Shown here piece by piece: positions 40,537 through 43,018 of a stretch of DNA of 43,018 nucleotides. Each line of letters opens with the position of its first letter. The stretch's first letter is position 1. The notes beneath the pieces are model-generated. The model did not search any database. It was not told where the DNA came from and saw only the letters and a list, made by a program, of their open reading frames with translations. The stretch is from Haplosporangium gracile. Its lineage: Eukaryota > Mortierellomycota > Mortierellomycetes > Mortierellales > Mortierellaceae. The translations under genes were made by a program, and so were the position numbers. The stretch spans positions 39,193 to 82,210 of the forward strand of contig JAAAUF010000052.1 of assembly GCA_015499985.1 (NCBI GenBank), read 5' to 3'.

Positions 40537-42462
40537 TCAATCAGAACTATTTAGTGTGGTTGCTACACACGAAATATATATACTAAAGTGTTGGATCCTC
40601 CGACTCAGGTCCCTCGGAAGCTTGTATGGAGGGCTTGACAGCTGGCGCCTCTTGGTACCATGACCAAGAGTCAAGCTGTGCTTGGCATCGTCAATCAGCT
40701 TGCGTCTCTTGGAACCCGGGACAGGCGTACTACCAGTATCGGTCTTGGAGTCATTGGCTGGTGACTTCGGACTACTGTTGCTACCGTCGTCCTCCATTCA
40801 GGGATAGTTACCGTCCTTGTCGATGGGCTGCAGATACTTGGGTCGCCGTTGATGTAGAAGATGGCCCTTGACAATGTTATACATGTTGTGCGCCGCCATT
40901 ATATTGTGGTGGAAAAACTGCTCGCAGTTTAGACAATACAACCGTCGAATATTGACCTGGCAGACAAACTCAAAACAAGCTGGGAATTTTTTTGAGGTAT
41001 AAAACTCGTTGATCCCAACAACAATGTATCCCAATGACCGAGCCAAAAAAGAGTAAAATAGATGCGGGAGATTGATATATTGACAGGTGGTAGCACACGT
41101 AATAAAGTACAAGCACCAAAGTTGAAGTTGAAGTAGAACTCATCAATTGTACAAAGAACGACATGAACGTCCCATGGAGAGACGTGAGTCCTGTCTTGCA
41201 GGAGAACTGTTCAAGTCCATTCCCAATAACGACCAAAATTTTCAGGTCGCGTTTTGCTCCGATGGATCCTCCAACTAGCCCAAGAAGGCTATTCGCAATG
41301 ATCTTGAACTCTTCCTCGCGCGCCCGGCTAGCGTCCCATCCATGTCGCTTGAACCGTATATGGTCCCCGTTGTAGAAGTCATCGAGCCGATCTTGAATAC
41401 GCTCCAGCTCCTCGATGTACTTTACAACCCTTACGTCTTTACTACAGAGAGGAGGCAGTTCCATCTCTAGATCTGATATCGATATATGGGCTTCTTGAGG
41501 CACAACGCTTTTCTGACCCTCCATCCATCTGCGGTGTTTCAAGGTGGATTGGGAAACGGCCTTCTGCTTCACAGCGAGGTTGAAGAATACAGGCTTTGGC
41601 TGGGCTGGGGTAGAGGTCGACGCGGTGGAGAACGGCGCAGTGAAGGTCGAGAGGGGAGGGGTAGACGCGGTGGAGGATGGCGCAGTAGAATTTGAGACGG
41701 CCTTCATCTTGCCCTTCGTGTTCTGATCGAGGTACTTCCTCTTTCCCTTCTTGTCGAAACCCAGCGCATCTGGCAGTAGATCACTGGCTCCAACAACACA
41801 CGCCTGACTGAGGTCTATACACAGGATCTTGATCTTCTCTGGATCGTGCGCGCCCTGCGACCACAGCCAATCAACGTCCTCTTGGCTCTCGACCTGCTCC
41901 GGGTCACATCCCTCTTGTGGCCAGAATCTCATGACATCCTCCTTGGTCTTGACAATGTTATGAATCTCCGTCAGGAAATAGTTCACACCGGCAACAATCG
42001 ATGTCAATCGGTCGTGGAGCAACCAATCTCCTGGTACACGCTTGAATCTGGCGGATTGGAGCCCCTTCATCTTGAAAGCCACAAGCTAAATTTCCAAGCC
42101 ATCGGAGCGAATTGAGCCCTGCAATAAGTATCCTTTTGTTGTGTAGTCCTTTGGCTTGACGGTACCTTGTGCAAGAACTCTAAGATGATCCTTGATCCGG
42201 TCCAAACTCCAAAAACTGATGGCGCCTCTGTACCCGGCCTTGCCTTTCTGTCGCGACGTAAGGCCATTGGTGTTGAGATCGGAGAGAAAGATCCTGATAA
42301 ATACCCCGGAATTTGACACCCTACCCAATTCTCCAAATCGGCCACAGCAGCACCATTTGGAAACTCATCCTTAATCAGGTTCCAGATCTTGTTTGCCAGC
42401 AAAGATTGGTCGCAGAAAAACACGAGCAGCTCTCTTTCCAAAAAGGTGACAAATCCGTCTTC
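40537..42462 (-). pseudogene. Decayed Fanzor-like (eukaryotic TnpB/RuvC) nuclease
   Basis: Minus strand. From right to left the frame reads VTFLERELLVFFCDQSLLAN, EFPNGAAVADLENWV and PGYL, then GYLLQGSIRSDG and a middle region. RuvC-I follows (KILCIDLSQACVVGA, Asp codon 41815-41813), then NLAVKQKA, FKRHGWDASRAREEEFK, LVVIGNGLEQF and a late block ARSLGYIVVGINEFYTSKK. A zinc ribbon (C-x-F... RRLYCLNC) and the RuvC-III-like HHNIMAAHNMYN precede RPKYLQPIDKDGNYP and a basic tail. This order and the TSKK-x-C-x2-C ... C-x2-C ... MAAHNM end fit Fanzor proteins, RNA-guided nucleases related to IS607/IS605 TnpB. Lesions: in-frame TAG at 42088-42086, TGA at 40800-40798 where relatives have Trp, a 1-base shift near 42297-42302, loss of one zinc Cys (Phe, 40986-40984), Asn for the RuvC-III Asp (40905-40903) and an unspliceable 100-bp intron. 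The family assignment is from memory of motifs. Confidence 0.65.
41044..41143 (-). other. Fossil intron in the Fanzor-like pseudogene
   Basis: Between codons for ...FFVQL and ARSLGY the frame is broken by exactly 100 bp. On minus it begins ATGAGT where a donor GTGAGT is expected and ends TTTTTTG where TTTTTAG is expected. Removing it restores the family order in phase 0. Both splice signals thus look mutated. Inference from reading frame and motif continuity. Confidence 0.4.
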
Positions 42463-42519
42463 TCAGCGAGGACTACTTGTCATCTTGTTGAACCTAACAA
42501 AGTTCTCTACAGCACTCCA

Positions 42520-43018
42520 ATTGTGGTGGATCTCCAAGTTTGTCGCAAGTCGAGCTCGAGAATAAGTGGGTTCACTTTCAAACCAACTTTCAGCGCGCGA
42601 TAGAGTTGATCACGTACATCAACAACTATTGGATGAAGGATGAGAGACTTTCCAAATGGGCTCTTTATCATCGCGAGGTGTGATATCTAGTACTAATACT
42701 GTCGATCACTCTTGCAGCCAATCATGACGGAGGATATTTCCCTAACTTTGATTTACATTTGCTGCCCTTTTTTGCATAAAAAGAACTACCAACACACAAA
42801 TACCAACAACCTGGTGGAAAATTGGCACAAGACGTTGAAGCGGCAGCACTTGGGACATGAGCGCGATCTACGTGCAGACGATCTCGTCTGCTTGTTACAG
42901 GGAGTCGTGGATATCGATTTCAGGACCAGTCACTTCAAAGTCGTCCGGATTGCAACCTATTCCACTCTCGGATTACGACAAGGACATCAGAGCGAAGGCG
43001 ATGGCGCTGGAGTTCGAA
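42520..43018 (+). pseudogene. Mutator-like (MULE) transposase, C-terminal fragment
   Basis: Plus strand, running off the window. Readable blocks are QVELENKWVHFQTNFQRA, YINNYWMKDERLSKWALYHRE, then after a probable intron NYQHTNTNNLVENWHKTLKR (TNN codons 42802-42810), RDLRADDLVCLLQGVVDIDF and, one frame later, GLQPIPLSDYDKDIRAKAMA. The W...WA...TNN-x-x-E-x-W-H-x-x-LK...R-x-D-x-L-x-x-L series is the signature of the C-terminal part of MULE transposases. The intron could run from 42678 to 42717 (contains TACTAAT) or to 42782 (branch CCTAAC, acceptor AAAAAG); both keep the frame. A 1-base shift at about 42946 breaks the frame. The N-terminal DDE part is absent: immediately left lies the Fanzor-like pseudogene on the other strand. 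Confidence 0.55.

Larger units (their letters stand above)
40537..43018. mobile_element. Composite transposon remnant: Fanzor-like gene plus MULE transposase
   Basis: The two transposon proteins lie head-to-head with their junction at about 42463-42520. Fanzor genes are known as cargo of several eukaryotic DNA transposon groups, including Mutator-like elements, so a common element is plausible, but the missing transposase N-terminus points to rearrangement or nested insertion. I did not find terminal inverted repeats or a target-site duplication; the right end is outside the window and the left end must lie between 40407 and 40537, upstream of the intact NDUFA5-like gene. Confidence 0.5.

Noticed and set aside
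41486..41726. Plus-strand frames rich in Gly/Arg/Glu
   Set aside because: Antisense to the Ser/Thr/Pro linker of the Fanzor-like pseudogene.
42313..42603. Plus-strand 96-codon frame
   Set aside because: Its left part is exactly antisense to the Fanzor-like coding blocks and its right part is out of frame with the MULE motifs.
1..43018. CRISPR array, bacterial operon or phage features
   Set aside because: No spaced identical repeats, no Shine-Dalgarno-led gene strings; spliced genes show nuclear eukaryotic DNA.

Overview
The window is nuclear DNA of a filamentous fungus, most likely an early-diverging Mucoromycota lineage close to Mortierella. The evidence is short GT-AG introns (mostly 70-320 bp) with CTAAC/TACTAAT-like branch sites, CT-rich promoters with TATA boxes, long glutamine and asparagine repeats inside regulators, and transposon-derived genes of a type I associate with Mortierellaceae. 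The genus is inferred from family resemblance; no database search was possible.

Layout, left to right. (1) Positions 70-427 hold the last exon of an unidentified plus-strand gene, convergent with (2) a very large minus-strand Zn(II)2Cys6/AT-hook regulator (621-4592) that has no ATG of its own, so its 5' end must lie in an upstream exon. An orphan minus-strand first exon at 9624-9947 is phase-compatible with it. (3) Roughly 4.6-14.5 kb is otherwise gene-poor, with alternating purine and pyrimidine blocks and simple repeats. (4) A small secreted protein lies at 14652-15032, followed by another gene-poor stretch with microsatellites. (5) The right half is compact and rich in housekeeping genes: an O-fucosyltransferase-like protein (18197-19993), a five-exon SNAPC4-like Myb protein (20322-23717), an MCT-1/Tma20-like translation factor (24010-25112, minus) divergent from an ERV46/ERGIC3-like cargo receptor (25527-27430), a ten-exon Yvc1-type TRP channel (28016-31723), two more small secreted proteins (32121-32450 and 33282-33626), a Golgi GDA1-type nucleoside diphosphatase (33995-36192, minus) divergent from a ten-exon Golgi pH regulator GPR89/GPHR (36777-39303), and an NDUFA5-like complex I subunit (39540-40406, minus). 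(6) The right edge (about 40.5-43.0 kb) is a transposon graveyard: a decayed Fanzor-like (eukaryotic TnpB/RuvC) nuclease on minus, head-to-head with the C-terminal part of a decayed Mutator-like (MULE) transposase on plus.

Functional themes. Several genes belong to the early secretory pathway and Golgi (ERV46, GDA1, GPHR, O-fucosyltransferase), and one is a vacuolar channel. I see no sign of co-transcription, as expected for a fungus. Three TATA-driven genes encode short glycine-rich secreted proteins. Two of these share a nearly identical 22-residue motif and look like members of one undescribed family. The most unusual element is the Fanzor/MULE composite, which carries several visible inactivating lesions.

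Exon borders were set by hand from splice signals and reading-frame continuity. For each complete spliced gene the exon lengths sum to a whole number of codons.
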